Below, piece after piece: positions 20,079 through 31,014 of a DNA stretch of 64,000 nucleotides (positions are counted from its first letter, which is position 1; the number at the start of each line of letters is the position of its first letter). The notes below the pieces were generated by a model that saw nothing but the letters and a program-made list of their open reading frames with translations, searched no databases and was not told where the DNA came from. The stretch lies in assembly GCA_027475525.1 (NCBI GenBank), contig JAMWFC010000120.1:62001-126000 (forward strand), read 5' to 3'. The translations under genes and the position numbers were made by a program. The DNA is from Macrolepiota albuminosa (lineage: Eukaryota; Basidiomycota; Agaricomycetes; Agaricales; Agaricaceae).

Positions 20079-23000
20079 CTAATCGTTTTCTTCTTCTTCA
20101 ACTAAAGTCGGCAAGTCATCATCGTCCAATAGTTCGGTTTCTTCAAGTTCTCTCAGCTTGGCGGTGTCGATATCTAGCGCTTCAAGCGGCAAGTCAATGT
20201 GTTCTCTGGCGAGATATGGCAAGAGGCGAAAAGCGGCAACAGGTCGATGCAGTACTGAACCATCTAATTCACAGAGCACGTAAGCGCCTCCACGGTTACG
20301 AGCGATAACTACCAAAGGTCCTAGATAGCGCGGGCGCATTTTCTTGTTGTATGAGGTTTCAATTTTGGAGTTACGCATGAGTACTAGCGCGCCCCTCGGG
20401 AAGTTGTAATCCTTGATAGTGGCGCTATGCTCGGTTTCGAATCGTAATGCTGCTTGGCGACGTGCGCTAAAGACTGCCTCGTGGAGTCGCTCTAAATCTT
20501 CCTTCCTTCGTTGGAGATCAATGGCTCGTCTGGCGATAAGGTCGGTAGTCGCTAAGATACTGTTGGGTGCTGGTTGAAGATAGGTCGCTTCTATGATGTC
20601 GGCAGGGAGTAAAGGATGGGTGCCAGTAGCCGCGTAATAGGGAGAGCAACCCATGCGCTTACGAATAGTAACTCTTTCCGACCAGAACACTGAATAGGTC
20701 GCTTCGCTCCAACGAGACTCGTCGCCATCGACTGCCTTGAAGAGTGCTTGCCGAACGTCAAAGTGGGGTCTCTCTACCAGGCCATTGGCGCGTTTGTTGT
20801 AGCCAGACACTCGAATGTGGTGAATGTTGTATTTCTTGGTGAGGTAAGTTAGCGCTTTGATGATGGGCGCACCGTTATCCGTGACGATCTCTCTTAGCGC
20901 TCCCCAACGGCAAATGACGTCCTCAAATAGCCACTTGGCGACCGCCTCGGTATTTTCTCTTTGAAGCATTCGAAATTCAGGCCAGTGGATTAGCGAGCAA
21001 CGACCTTGAATGATGTACTTGTAGCGACCAGACTTGGGCATATGCATGGTGTCGACGTAAATTTTGCTAAAGAGTGGAGCTGGCGTTGCAACGGTTGGCG
21101 GAATGAGCACTTGGCGCGTTTGTTGGATTTGGCAGAGGTGGCAAGTGCTGATGTACCAGGCGATGTCGGCGCTAGCGTGTGGCCACCAAAATCGTTCTAG
21201 CAGAGAAGCTCGAGTAGCGTACAGACCTCTATGTCCTAGCTCGTCATGCATAGCGCGCAAGACTCGTAAGCGACCTTCTGGCTTGATGATCAGCTTGTGA
21301 GCGCCATCTCGATTTCGTCGCCAAAGTCGGTTGTCGGTAAAGAAGAAGTGGGTAGCATAGCGGATAAAGGTAGCGTATTGTTTGTCGGTAAGGTCTGGGG
21401 GTCGCTTAAGGTCTTGTATCCATTGCTCGACTACCAATAGGCGACTATCTTCCGCCTTTGCCTTGGCGGATCGGGGAACGGCATCGTAGGTCAGGTTTTT
21501 GCTGTCTTCTCTTAGCGACTGAGGTTCCTGTACGACTTTTACTGGAGGCAAGTTTTGACTGTGGATGCTTGCCGTGTAGAACGTGAGGGGTGCGCTAAAG
21601 GTCTCGGGGCGGTAAGGGACTATGGGATGTAACAGGATGCTGGTAGGCTGTTGCCGTCGTAGTAAGGGAATTGGCTGTTGAATGAGGTGCACGAAACCAT
21701 GTAGTCGGTCGATCCAGTCCTCGAAATCGCTATCAGCCTGTGGGTCCACTGCCGGGTCGCCAGGCTGCCGTGGTCGCCTAGAGAGTCCATCTGGGCCGTG
21801 GAAAGAGCTCTTGACGTGTACCAGCTCAAAGTGAAACATGAGGATAGCGACTACCCACCGATTCATGCTAGCGGATGGCTGGATATCGGGATTCTGCAGC
21901 ATGCCTTTGATGTACCTAGCGTCGACCTCAACGATAAGGTTGCGCACGCCAATCAAATACATCTTTAGCGACCGGAAGGCTTTGAAGAGCCCATAGAGTT
22001 CTAGCTTAGGCTGGCTGTAGCGAGACTCTCTGTCGTTTAGCGTGATAGACCCAAAGCGGTTGTAGCGTCGCTGTTTTCTAGCTTAGGCTGGCTGTAGCGA
22101 GACTCTCTGTCGTTTAGCGTGATAGACCCAAAGCGGTTGTAGCGTCGCTGTTTCCAATTGTCGCTAAGGCACTGGCACAAGAAGTAGCCAACAGCAATGT
22201 ACGAGGTATCCACCGCCAAGATAACAGGGTCGGCAGAGGTATAATCGATGGGGACTAGGGGCTTGGCGTCCTGCAGAGCTTTTACTAAGTCGCGTTGTGC
22301 GGTAACCTGGTCTGGCCCAAATTCGAAGGGCTCGTTGGCGCGGGTGAGTCGGTTAAGAGCATGTGCGCGATGGGCAAAGTTTTTGACGAATATCCTGAGA
22401 ACGCCAACGGTGCCAAGAAAGGCGCGAACTTCAGATAAGTCGCGGCAAGGACCCCATCGCTCTAGGAGTGCTAAGCGAGACTCGTCGGGAACGCGACCGT
22501 CGGGAGTGCAGATGTGACCAAGTATTTTGAACTTAGGCGCGCAAAGGAGGAGTTTGTGACCGCTAAAGGTACCACCGCTATACTTCATACGTTGGAGAAC
22601 TCGGTTGAGCAACTGGAAAAAGTCCCATAACGCTAAGCGAATATTGGGGTTCTCGGGATGGGTCGCCGGTAAGCCGTTAACGAGTCGCCAGTCTTTGGGG
22701 CCTTTGACGCCAACGTCATCGATGAAGCTAAGGACTTTATGCGGTATCTCGGGTTGGAGGATGAAAGTGATGTCGTCATGGAATATGGGGACTGAGTTTG
22801 TCCAGCCCATCGGCAAGGTAACTAGGCGCAAGGCGCCAAACGGAGTTTGAAAGGTAGTGAGATCGGGACTGAGTTTGTCCAGCCCATCGGCAAGGTAACT
22901 AGGCGCAAGGCGCCAAACGGAGTTTGAAAGGTAGTGAGATCCGGGAAGAGGGGTGTATCAGGTGTTCGTCGTAGCCAACGTAGAGATCAAGGGTGGCGCC

Positions 23001-23981
23001 ACAGATACGCCCGGCAAAGGACTCGGCAAAGTGGTCAGGGAAAGGCGGTACGCCAGAGTGTCGTATGGTTACTCTATTCAGCGGCTCAAGACTGTGAACT
23101 ATGCGTAGATTGCCGTTCTTTTTGAGGACACAGAACCAACGGGAGCGGTAAGAACTGTTTGAGGGCTCGTAGATGCCAGCCTGTATCTTAGTCCTAATAA
23201 TCTGACAGACCTCGGCTTCGATCCCAGGCGGTAACGGTCGGTTGTGCTCAGTCCACGGCACGTGAGGAATAGTCGGGATTACAACAGGCGGGAAGAAATC
23301 TGTACGTAGGCTGCCGCGTTCGGAGTCCTCCCAAGCGAAGGCTTTGTCTTGCTTAGCGACAAGATCGGTAAGGACGTTTAACTCATCTTTGGTCAAAAAT
23401 CCTGTGTCGTGCTCCTTGGCGAACTGCTGTTGGCGTTCCTCGGTAAAACGTCCTGTGGGCTGAAAGGGTGGCGGATTCGGTGATAAGGCCGGCATGTCGG
23501 CAAGAGGGTCGCCAATGATCTGGCGCTCGATTCTGAAAGTCTCGGGAGAGTGCGTAGCGATGGGTTTTGTTTTAAGCGCAACTGGCTTATATTTCTTTTT
23601 AACTTGAACCCCTTTCCTTTTGGGAGCGTTAGCTTGGTTATACACAGATGTGGAAAGGGGAACTGTAGCCTGAGGAGCGGCAAGTCCAAGAACGGCAGGA
23701 GGCGAGGCTCCGGGGAGAGTGGTGAGATAAGTATCGGTAGACGCTATATTTTGAAACGATTCAGAGGCGGTAAGATATAAGTACGCTAGAGCTGAGTCGG
23801 TAATATCTGGGTTTTTCTGAGAAAGCTCAGCGTCGGTAACGGTCGAGGAAAGTAAAACTTCTTTGTCAAGATATGCGGTAGACAAAATATTTACAAGACC
23901 AGTTGAATGGTCATATTCCAGCGTTAGCGCCACATCTCCGTGATCGTCGCCAATCACCTCCTCGATGGTCTGTGAAAACAC
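20079..23981 (-). CDS. Ty3/gypsy pol of element B (RT, RNase H, integrase)
   Basis: Minus-strand frame in the -1 register to gag-protease, overlapping its end. An N-terminal linker leads to an RT with WFCVLKKNG and the catalytic FIDDVGVKG (Phe in place of the usual Tyr). RNase H has AVDTSYIAVG and SLKMYLIGV, then VKSSFHGPDGLSRRPRQ. The integrase has a zinc finger (HDELGH, CHLC) and a DDE core: Asp in VDTMHM (21051-21053), Asp in TDNGAP (20877-20879) and Glu in LVERPH (20772-20774), 34 residues between the last two. The C-terminal part has RPRYLGPLVVIAR; no chromodomain is seen. It is interrupted only by two 77-bp duplications (21999, 22788), which split it into three frames and are probably artefacts. 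Otherwise it looks intact. Confidence 0.9.
21999..22152. repeat. 77-bp tandem duplication in RNase H of B, likely artefact
   Basis: TTCTAGCTTAGGCTGGC occurs at 21999 and 22076. One copy has to be removed for the RNase H frame to run on. Confidence 0.9.
22788..22941. repeat. 77-bp tandem duplication in RT of B, likely artefact
   Basis: GGGACTGAGTTTGTCC occurs at 22788 and 22865. It splits the RT between its N-terminal third and the catalytic part. Confidence 0.9.
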
Positions 23982-26266
23982 CGGTGTGGAGGCTCGTTGG
24001 CGTGTTGGTCGGTAAACTCCGGGGGCTTAGCGCGGGCGCCTTTTCGTTGTCCCCTAGGGAACGTTGGCACCGTTCGTCGGATTCCGGAGTTGGGGTCGCT
24101 AATTGTGAGGGTCGTTTCCTCGTCGGTAACTGTCTTGACGACTGATCGCGCCAAGACGTCGAAGGGTCTGCCCAGTAGTAGGTCGTAAGCTGGTGAACGT
24201 AAGATGTGGATCTGAAGATAAAACGTGATGTCGCCAAGGGTGCACGGCACATTCTTGGCGAGGCCTAGGGATCTGTCTACCGTACCGTTAGCGCTCTGCA
24301 TATTTAGTATCACCGTAGGGTCGTAAATGAGGCCTAGATCGTTAGCGACTTCTGCTGCCATAGAAATAATCTGAGACCCGCTATCCACGATTGCCTCTAC
24401 TTCGTGCTTGTTGTCTACGGTTAGCGCTACTGAGCGGATAGCGTGTGATTCTTGAGCGACGGTAAGGATGGCGGGGTCCTCTCCATGGTCCACAGATCTA
24501 AGGTAGGTCTCCACTGGGTCCACCGAGGTGGCGTTAGCGATGGGGTCGGCAAGAGGTTCATTGGTGTCGGGAGCGTCGATGGTAACAGAGAAACCAGGAA
24601 GCGCATCGTCTAGTTCATCAACCTCGGCAACGGCTGTCGCCAAGGGTCGTCGAGGAGTGACTGCCGTTTTGACCTGGTTGCGGACGTCGGGAGCAATACT
24701 ACAAAGTTCTTCTACTGACAAGGTGACGGCGGTTTTCATAATACGGTTGAAGACGTGGTTGGATTTTTCTATGTCGAAAATTGGCGCGGTAGGTCGGTAG
24801 CCACCCTCAGGGCGTTTCTCGGGAGCGGCAAAGTTTCGTTGTGCTGGAGCATGGTAACGGTCGGGAATCCCTGAATAGGGATGGAGAGGCGGCAAAGGCG
24901 GTTCGGGAGCGGTAGCGGACGACGAGGGTTCTGGTGCAGGTGCAGGGGCAGTAGCGGGCGGTGCGGCAGGAGCGGGAGTCGGTAACTTGCTAGCGGGGGG
25001 CATCGGCTTATATCCTTTAAGAGGTTGTTTGGGCTGCTTAACTTCAACCCCATCAAAAACCTGATTCTTCAGCGAATCCAATTCCTGCTGTAGCTTGGCG
25101 ATCCGCTCTTCACGCGAGAAGGTAGAATGGTCGCCAACGCTGTCGAAGTGTAAAACCTCGTGAATCATCTGCTGTTGAGTTGCCTGGTCTGGGTCGGGGT
25201 TGGCGTTGCCAGATAGCGTGCCGGTAACGATTTGTCCTGGATTGCGCCTATGCCATTCATCAACTCTCTCCTGGAAGGACTTCTTGTCGGGGTAGTTGGG
25301 AATAGTGGCGCCAGAGGTAAGAACTATCTTGCCGTCGATAGCCCTACGGATTCTTCCTTGCCGAATATAGTTTTCGAGGGTAGCGCAGCGTCCTCTAGTC
25401 ATAGTATGGCCAATTTCCCCACAGAAGTGGCAAGGGCCAGGTGCGGGTACGTTAGCGGGTCGGTTAGCCGTGAGGTTGGTGGTAATCATAGTTTCGATAC
25501 GTGTCATCGCGGAGGCGACAGCGGCGGTAATAGCAGCATTGAGCTCTTCTTTCTTAACGAAGTCGGCAACAGGAGGCGGGATGGGAATGATACCGTTAGT
25601 TCGCTCAGGGGGTGGGCTCGTCCTAGCGCGCTGCAGTCCAACGCCAGTGTCCGTTCCCTTGAGAACCCATTTACCGGCTTCAAAGACGTCGGCAACGTTA
25701 TAGGGCTCGTCTGGGTGATGAGCCTGATGAACTATCTCTAGGCGACGAGCAATACGCGTCCACAGTGAAGTCGGGATGCCCTGCTGAAATAGGCGACGCT
25801 CCTCGTTAATATAGAGCTTGCCGTTCTGCAGAAGCCACCTAGCGACTTTCTGGAATTCGCGGTAATATGTAGAGAATGCGCCAAGCGACGATGTGCCACT
25901 GTCGAAAGATTCCTGTACTAGTTTCTGTAACTCGTTTACCGTGTATCGGGTAGCCTCCTCGGCGCCAGGGTACAGCTGGATAACTGCCGTCTTCCAGTCC
26001 TCATACGAAGCGCCTTGAGCTGGAGCTGGCGGTGCGGCAGGGACAAAGGCGGCAAACTCGGTCAAACCTGTCCACGTCTCTGCCGTGTCATACGACACGT
26101 ATCTTGCCGCATACTCCTTCATCTGCGTGTGGTCGGTAATGTTACAATCTCTGAATAGATACTCCAATGCTTTAAAATACTGGGAGAGCTCCCGTGGCTT
26201 GGTCTCGTCCCATTTCGGTGCCGAGAAGTGGTTGCGTGGCGGCATGCGCTGGACTTGTTGTTCCAT
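23954..26266 (-). CDS. Ty3 gag-protease of element B, 770 aa
   Basis: The ATG at 26266 (MEQQVQRMPPRNHFSAPKWD) opens a capsid region with KPRELSQYFKALEYLFRD and TYYREFQKVARWLLQNGKLY. A zinc knuckle follows (CHFCGEIGHTMTRGRC, with six rather than four residues before the last Cys) and a basic YIRQGRIRRAIDGK. After a proline-rich linker, a retropepsin-like domain is marked by AIVDSGSQIISM and, downstream, YDLLLGRPFDVLA. The stop at 23954 lies inside the pol frame, so pol expression needs a -1 frame change or separate initiation. The same frame stays open about 340 nt upstream of this ATG to a stop at the primer site, so the true start could lie upstream at a non-ATG codon. Confidence 0.92.
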   Translation of the reverse strand: MEQQVQRMPPRNHFSAPKWDETKPRELSQYFKALEYLFRDCNITDHTQMKEYAARYVSYDTAETWTGLTEFAAFVPAAPPAPAQGASYEDWKTAVIQLYPGAEEATRYTVNELQKLVQESFDSGTSSLGAFSTYYREFQKVARWLLQNGKLYINEERRLFQQGIPTSLWTRIARRLEIVHQAHHPDEPYNVADVFEAGKWVLKGTDTGVGLQRARTSPPPERTNGIIPIPPPVADFVKKEELNAAITAAVASAMTRIETMITTNLTANRPANVPAPGPCHFCGEIGHTMTRGRCATLENYIRQGRIRRAIDGKIVLTSGATIPNYPDKKSFQERVDEWHRRNPGQIVTGTLSGNANPDPDQATQQQMIHEVLHFDSVGDHSTFSREERIAKLQQELDSLKNQVFDGVEVKQPKQPLKGYKPMPPASKLPTPAPAAPPATAPAPAPEPSSSATAPEPPLPPLHPYSGIPDRYHAPAQRNFAAPEKRPEGGYRPTAPIFDIEKSNHVFNRIMKTAVTLSVEELCSIAPDVRNQVKTAVTPRRPLATAVAEVDELDDALPGFSVTIDAPDTNEPLADPIANATSVDPVETYLRSVDHGEDPAILTVAQESHAIRSVALTVDNKHEVEAIVDSGSQIISMAAEVANDLGLIYDPTVILNMQSANGTVDRSLGLAKNVPCTLGDITFYLQIHILRSPAYDLLLGRPFDVLARSVVKTVTDEETTLTISDPNSGIRRTVPTFPRGQRKGARAKPPEFTDQHANEPPHRCFHRPSRR

Positions 26267-26628
26267 AGCGACTGGGTTGGCGAGTTCGGTTAGCGGTGGT
26301 GGGGAAGGGGTTCTAGGTATTGGCGACGGGGTAAGAGAAATGGCGAATTGTGAAAGCGGTGTTAACGGAGTGATAGGGGTAACTGATTGCGGTAAGGTAA
26401 AGGGCGACGCTAAGGGGTCGTCGGTACTATAATCGAGGGAATGCGGGAAGAGATCAGGAAAAGCGTCTGCAGTGGCGTTCTGTAGTTCCTGGGCTAGAGA
26501 GAGACCCGGTAAGGCACCAGGTGGTTGTGGAGTTGATGGGTGGGAAGGAGCTATGCCTTCTGCCGACTGATCTAGCAGGCGGCGCCTACGCTGGAGACGG
26601 GTTTCTGGCGGAATTCTGCCCTAGAGAT

Positions 26629-26646
26629 CCCTCGCGGTGGGCTCCA
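26629..26646 (-). promoter_or_regulatory. tRNA-type primer binding site of element B
   Basis: TGGAGCCCACCGCGAGGG on the minus strand, three bases after the 5' LTR. The complementary tRNA end would be ...GGTGGGCTCCA. The tRNA is not assigned here; yeast lysine tRNA also ends GGGCTCCA. Confidence 0.75.
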
Positions 26647-26649
26647 ATT

Positions 26650-27596
26650 TGATGACGCCCAAAGTTTGGTCAGTAACAAATGTAACTGGAGTGTTACCGT
26701 ACCAAGAGTGTGCGTTGGGCGCGCTATAAGTGATTTGAGGAGTCCCGGGCAGGTCCCAGAGAACGCGTCTGTGAAAAAGGGTAAAAGTCGGTAACGGGGT
26801 CGGCAAGTGTAAAGCGCTAAGGTAAAGCGCCTAGGAAAGAGCGGTAAGCGAACACGGCAAAGGTAAGCGGCAAGAGCACGGTAAGCTTAGCGAAGTCTAA
26901 GCGTCGATAATGCCTGCCGTAGTTGCAAGGCGCGAGTGTGTCGAGTGTTGGCGAGCGTCTGTAACTACCGATGAGTTTTGACGTTGCCGACCGTAGCGTA
27001 AATGAGCTCTTGAGCGTAAGGGAGACTGAGGAAAGGGGAGTAAACTGTGGTCTATTGTTCTGCTCTATGTACAAGTCGGTAAGTACTTTTATACTACAAT
27101 GAGTTTGCCGTCGCCAGTGGCTAATGACGCCAGAGTGCGGTAAACTGGAAAATTTCAAAGGGGCTGCTCCAACGGTTTCCGATCCCTACCGTCCTTTGAG
27201 GACCCTTGGCGCCACCAGGCGGCAGATCGCGGTGCTAAACCATCAATCCATCACCCTTCTGTCTGTCAAAACACCTAAGCGACGTTGGGCGCCAAATCGA
27301 GACGGTAAGCGGTGTCAGACGCCAAGGTCAAACGCCAAGCTGTCCGTCAGTTTTTGATAGATCATCAGGCTTCTCGCTAAGCGCTGTCGTCAGTGACTGA
27401 TGCCATCTGTCAGTTGTCATTCTGTCTGCCGATCGGCGCTATCACTGATTGGATCTGCTTCTTGCCGTGCGCGGCCGTCAGAAATGGCTTAAAATAGGTA
27501 GAACGCGTGCGCTAAGTTCGGAACGAGTGCGGCAAGGTTTCCGGGGCCGGTGCCGAGCCTGCCGTTGATGCGCCTAACCTGTATAGGGTCCTATCA
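26650..27596 (-). repeat. 5' LTR of element B
   Basis: Same length (947 bp) and, in all stretches compared, same sequence as 16129-17075. TATAAAAG at 27093-27086 on the minus strand. Confidence 0.95.
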
Positions 27597-28031
27597 GCGT
27601 ACGCCACCGTAGACTGCAAAGTTATACCTTTTTCCTCCAAGTGCTCCTTTAACCTCCCTTCAACAAACTCCTTTGCACCATCACAACGGACATTCTTCAC
27701 TCTGTTTCCCAACTTAAGCTCCCATTTTGCTTGTATCCTTTTGAAATGCTTCAACGCCATGTTCTTCTTTGATAAAAGCTCTGTACTTCCAAAGTTCGAA
27801 TGGTCGTCTAAAATTGTGTGGAAAAGGCTGGTATTTCCATTCGAAAAACGTGTTGGAAACGGTCTGCAAGAATCCATATGTAGTAATTCGCAAATAGTAC
27901 TAGCTCGACGTTCATGATTGTCAAACGGTCGGGCAGGTTGTTTTCCTATAATGCATGGAATGCACTTCTCGTCTTCAAATGAGCCTGTATAATGCACGCC
28001 TTCAACATATCCTTTTGTCAGAACCGCCCAC
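27597..28031 (-). pseudogene. Ty1/copia pre-integrase and integrase, N-terminal piece
   Basis: Read right to left: WAVLTKGYVEGVHYTG, CIPCIIGKQPARPF (Cys pair of the integrase zinc finger), then the DDE core. The first Asp is in LLHMDSCRPFPT, the second in VRCDGAKEF, ending TLQSTVAYA, where element B interrupts. The next residues (HQQNGKAEHY) are at 16128. On the right it stops against the reversed B-type LTR, and a stretch expected between the protease and this point is missing or lies in the N gap. Confidence 0.88.
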
Positions 28032-28920
28032 TGATAGAACCCCATACAGGATCAGCGCATCAATGGCAGGCTGCGGCAACGCGGCACAGGCTCGGAATAT
28101 CTTAGCGCACGCTAACTAACCAATTTTGGCAATATTTGATGGCCGCACACGGCAAGAAGCAGATCCAATTAGTGATAGCGCCGATGGCAGATACAATGAC
28201 AACTGACAGATGGCATCAGTCACTGACAACAGCGCTTAGCGAGAAGCCTGATGATCTATCAAAAACTGACGGACAGCTTGGCGTTTGACCTTGGCGTCTA
28301 ACACCGCTTAGCGTCTCGATTTGGCGCCTGACATCGCTTAGGTGCTCTGACAGACAGAAGGGTGATGGAGTGATGGTTTAGCTTCGCGATCTGTCGCCTG
28401 GCATCGCTAAGGCTCTTGAATGGACGGTAGGGATCTGAAATGGTTGGAGCTACCCCTATGAAATTTTCCAGTTTACCGCACTCTGGCGTCATTAGCCACT
28501 GGCGACGGCGAACTCATTGTAGTATAAAAGTACTTACCGACTTGTACATACAGAACAGAATAACAGACCAGAGTTTCCTGCTCCCCTTTCTTCAGTCTCC
28601 CTTACGCTCAAGAGCTCATTTACGGTCGGCAACGTCAAACTCATTGGCAGTTGCAGACGCTCGCCAACACTCGACACCTTTGCGCCTTGCAACTACGGCA
28701 GGCATTATCGACGCTTAGACTTTGCTAAGCATACCGTGCTCTTGCCGCTCACATTGCCGTGTTCGCTTACCGCTTCTTCATAGGCGCTTTACCTTAGCGC
28801 TTGACACTTGCCAACCCTGTTACCGACTTTTACCCCTTTTCATAGACGCGTTCTCTGGGACCTGCCCGGGACTCCTCACATCACTTAAAGCGCGCCCAAC
28901 GCAAACTCTTGGTACGGTAA
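28032..28920 (+). repeat. Reversed, diverged B-type LTR
   Basis: Runs opposite to the B LTRs: starts TGATAGAACCCCATACAGG (compare TGATAGGACCC, the reverse complement of the B LTR end) and continues to the N gap at 28921. Only the last ~45 bp of the LTR would fall in the gap. Differences from B are many and often at CpG, so it is an older insertion. It is probably a solo LTR, but the gap could hide more. Confidence 0.85.
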
Positions 28921-29020
28921 NNNNNNNNNNNNNNNNNNNNNNNNNNNNNNNNNNNNNNNNNNNNNNNNNNNNNNNNNNNNNNNNNNNNNNNNNNNNNNNN
29001 NNNNNNNNNNNNNNNNNNNN
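28921..29020. other. Assembly gap of 100 N
   Basis: Exactly 100 N. It lies between the reversed B-type LTR and the copia protease; the missing piece of copia may be here. Confidence 0.98.
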
Positions 29021-30161
29021 AAAGAAGATTAATCGGTGCGTCCGGAGCATGTAAACAATCTTTGAGAACTAATATTCTTGTTATGCCATTGATGCACAAT
29101 TGAAATCGAACGTCGCCGCATGCTAAGGTGTTAAGAGTCCCACAGTTCGCAGTCCCAACGGGAACAGCTAAAGCTGTATTGTACGTCCAAAAATGTTTCC
29201 TATCTCTGATGATATGTGTTGTGCACCCGGAATCGAGAATGGCGTTAAATTGACCAGTGATACTTGCGAAGGCAAGGTATGGCATAGAGTTCATGAAAGC
29301 GGAAAAAGCTGATACTCCTTCAGTCTTATCGCCCTGAACGTCATAAAGGTGGAAATCGATGTCATTTTCCTCATCCTCGGTAATTGTAGAGAGTACAGAA
29401 TTATCAAGGTCGTCTGTAATAAAATCTGGGGTCAGCGTAGTAGGTTCTGTAGCTGATTCTAAAGTCGAAGCTTCCGTCACGGCAATATTAGCCCTTGGTC
29501 GGTTCATGTGGTCCTTCTGGCCATCATTCAAAGTGCCTCGTTTAGACTCGCTAGTCGGAGTATTGGACCTTGTCATAGTCTGTGTATTGGTAGAAGAGCG
29601 CTGAGAGGTGCGATCTCGAGGCTGAGAACCTGAGACAGCCATTCTGCATTGAACATCAACGTCGATATCGAGGATAGTATTGGCGAGGTGGAAAAAGTCA
29701 AAAGTACCGTCCGGATTGTTGTCCCAAGAACGACGAACTTCTTCACGTAACACATTGAAGGCTCTGTGATCGGCAATGTCATCCATAAAGCGCTGAATTT
29801 TCTTGTACTGAGTAAAATCCCAGGGGGTGGTAGAAAGTTGATTTACTGCTATACGCCAAGCCTGCACATAGGCTGGTATGGTATTCGGTGCGCAGGTAAG
29901 TTTGAACACAGAATCTTTTATACGCTGGGCAGAAGCTGCGCTACCAACACTGAAACGTTTGCGGAGAAAGTCGAGGAGATCATGCACCGTCCGCGTTGGG
30001 AAATTATATGGACCAGTTCGCGCCGGAGGTAAGGAATTAAAAATTTCGGCAGACAGTCATCCCGAGATGATGTATGAACAAACATTGTCGTTCTTCCAGA
30101 ACGTTTCGTAAGCTTGTCAAGTGTGGTGGATAGGATGGTGGCAAAGCCAATCGACACGTAG
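29021..30161 (-). pseudogene. Ty1/copia gag-protease, second piece
   Basis: Continues the copia gag from 41966 after removing element A and one CGTAG. Gag reads on through the site to a frameshift near 30045, after which it continues in another frame as the segment before PTRTVHDLLDFLRKRF. The protease follows: ILDSGCTTHIIRDRKHFW (DSGC motif of copia proteases), then ILVLKDCLHAPDAPINLL up to the N gap. No CCHC knuckle was seen in this gag. The single frameshift and the insertions inactivate it. Confidence 0.85.
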
Positions 30162-30888
30162 TGTCAGGTTCCGCTGAATCGGGGGCTTTCCGGGAAAGCG
30201 ACGCCCTTACGATGCGGACTTGATCTACGGATACTCGGGGGTCTGGAACTCCGGGGCTAGGACTCCGGGGTTCAAGACGAGGACAGGGTAATCCCGGGAA
30301 AGGGGACTAGAGTCCGGGGGTTTTGGATGAAAGTGGCTGGGAGTTAGAGGGGGTCGAGTCGTGAACCGGAGGTTCTAAGACGAGACCAAGTTAGTAACTT
30401 AAGAGTCGCGAAGTGCGTACCAAACTTATAGCACGCGAATACCAAGGCGTGCCAGTCGAAGCGTACCAAACGAGGCGTACCAGTCAAACAAGAGGGCACG
30501 CAATAACCAATGTAATATCAAGACTACCGAATACAACAAGGGACTACGCTATAAGTACTACGGGATCGGGTCTCGGGGTTCCGGGATGTCTGGGATGGGT
30601 TCCGGGGGTTATTGAGTAGCGGCAGGGGCTGTATACCGGGATCGCGCGTGTGGGGCGCGCGATCAATTGGCGCGGATGGAGCCGTGATGCGTGATGCGTG
30701 ATGGCCGGCACGAGTCGCGTGATCTGATCGTTGATCGGGGCTGGTGATGGCTGATGGCGGTCCTTGATGCGCGTGATGGCGGTGTCGGCGGTCGTGATGG
30801 CGGGGCGTGTCCTGGGGGTCGGAGGGAGGGTCCCGGAGGGTGTTCCGGGGGTGTCCCGGGGTGGGCCCGGAGGGGAGGGGTCGTGACA
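30162..30888 (-). repeat. 3' LTR of element A
   Basis: 727 bp. Contains the 13-nt self-primer partner at 30513-30525, a TATA-like word at 30549-30555, a 14-nt repeat around 30415-30490 and a TGATG-rich tract at 30684-30800. Confidence 0.96.
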
Positions 30889-30900
30889 TCACCCCCCCCT
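30889..30900 (-). promoter_or_regulatory. Polypurine tract of element A
   Basis: AGGGGGGGGTGA on the minus strand, directly upstream of the 3' LTR. Confidence 0.85.
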
Positions 30901-31014
30901 CAGCGCCGAGACCCTCCGAGGCGCGCGTAGCCGGTGGTTCGGACCGGGGGTCAACCGTGGGATCCGGCGCCTGACCTGCCACGTATCGAAAAAAATTTCC
31001 CATCAAACTCAACC

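Larger units (their letters stand above)
16129..27596 (-). mobile_element. Full-length Ty3/gypsy element B with antisense gene
   Basis: Bounded by two 947-bp LTRs that look identical. It is flanked by GCGT (16125-16128 and 27597-27600), and the copia integrase frame is continuous across the site after removal. Order in element sense (minus strand): 5' LTR, tRNA-type primer site, gag-protease, pol, convergent antisense spliced gene, polypurine tract, 3' LTR. Apart from two 77-bp duplications in pol it looks coding-competent. Confidence 0.95.

Noticed and set aside
26629..26646. tRNA gene suggested by CTCGCGGTGGGCTCCA
   Set aside because: Only the 3' end complement is present, with no anticodon arm or D arm; it is the primer site of element B.
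30413..30619. 68-codon frame in both A LTRs
   Set aside because: Identical only because the LTRs are identical; lies in R-U5 and U3 on the strand opposite to transcription and is broken in A'.
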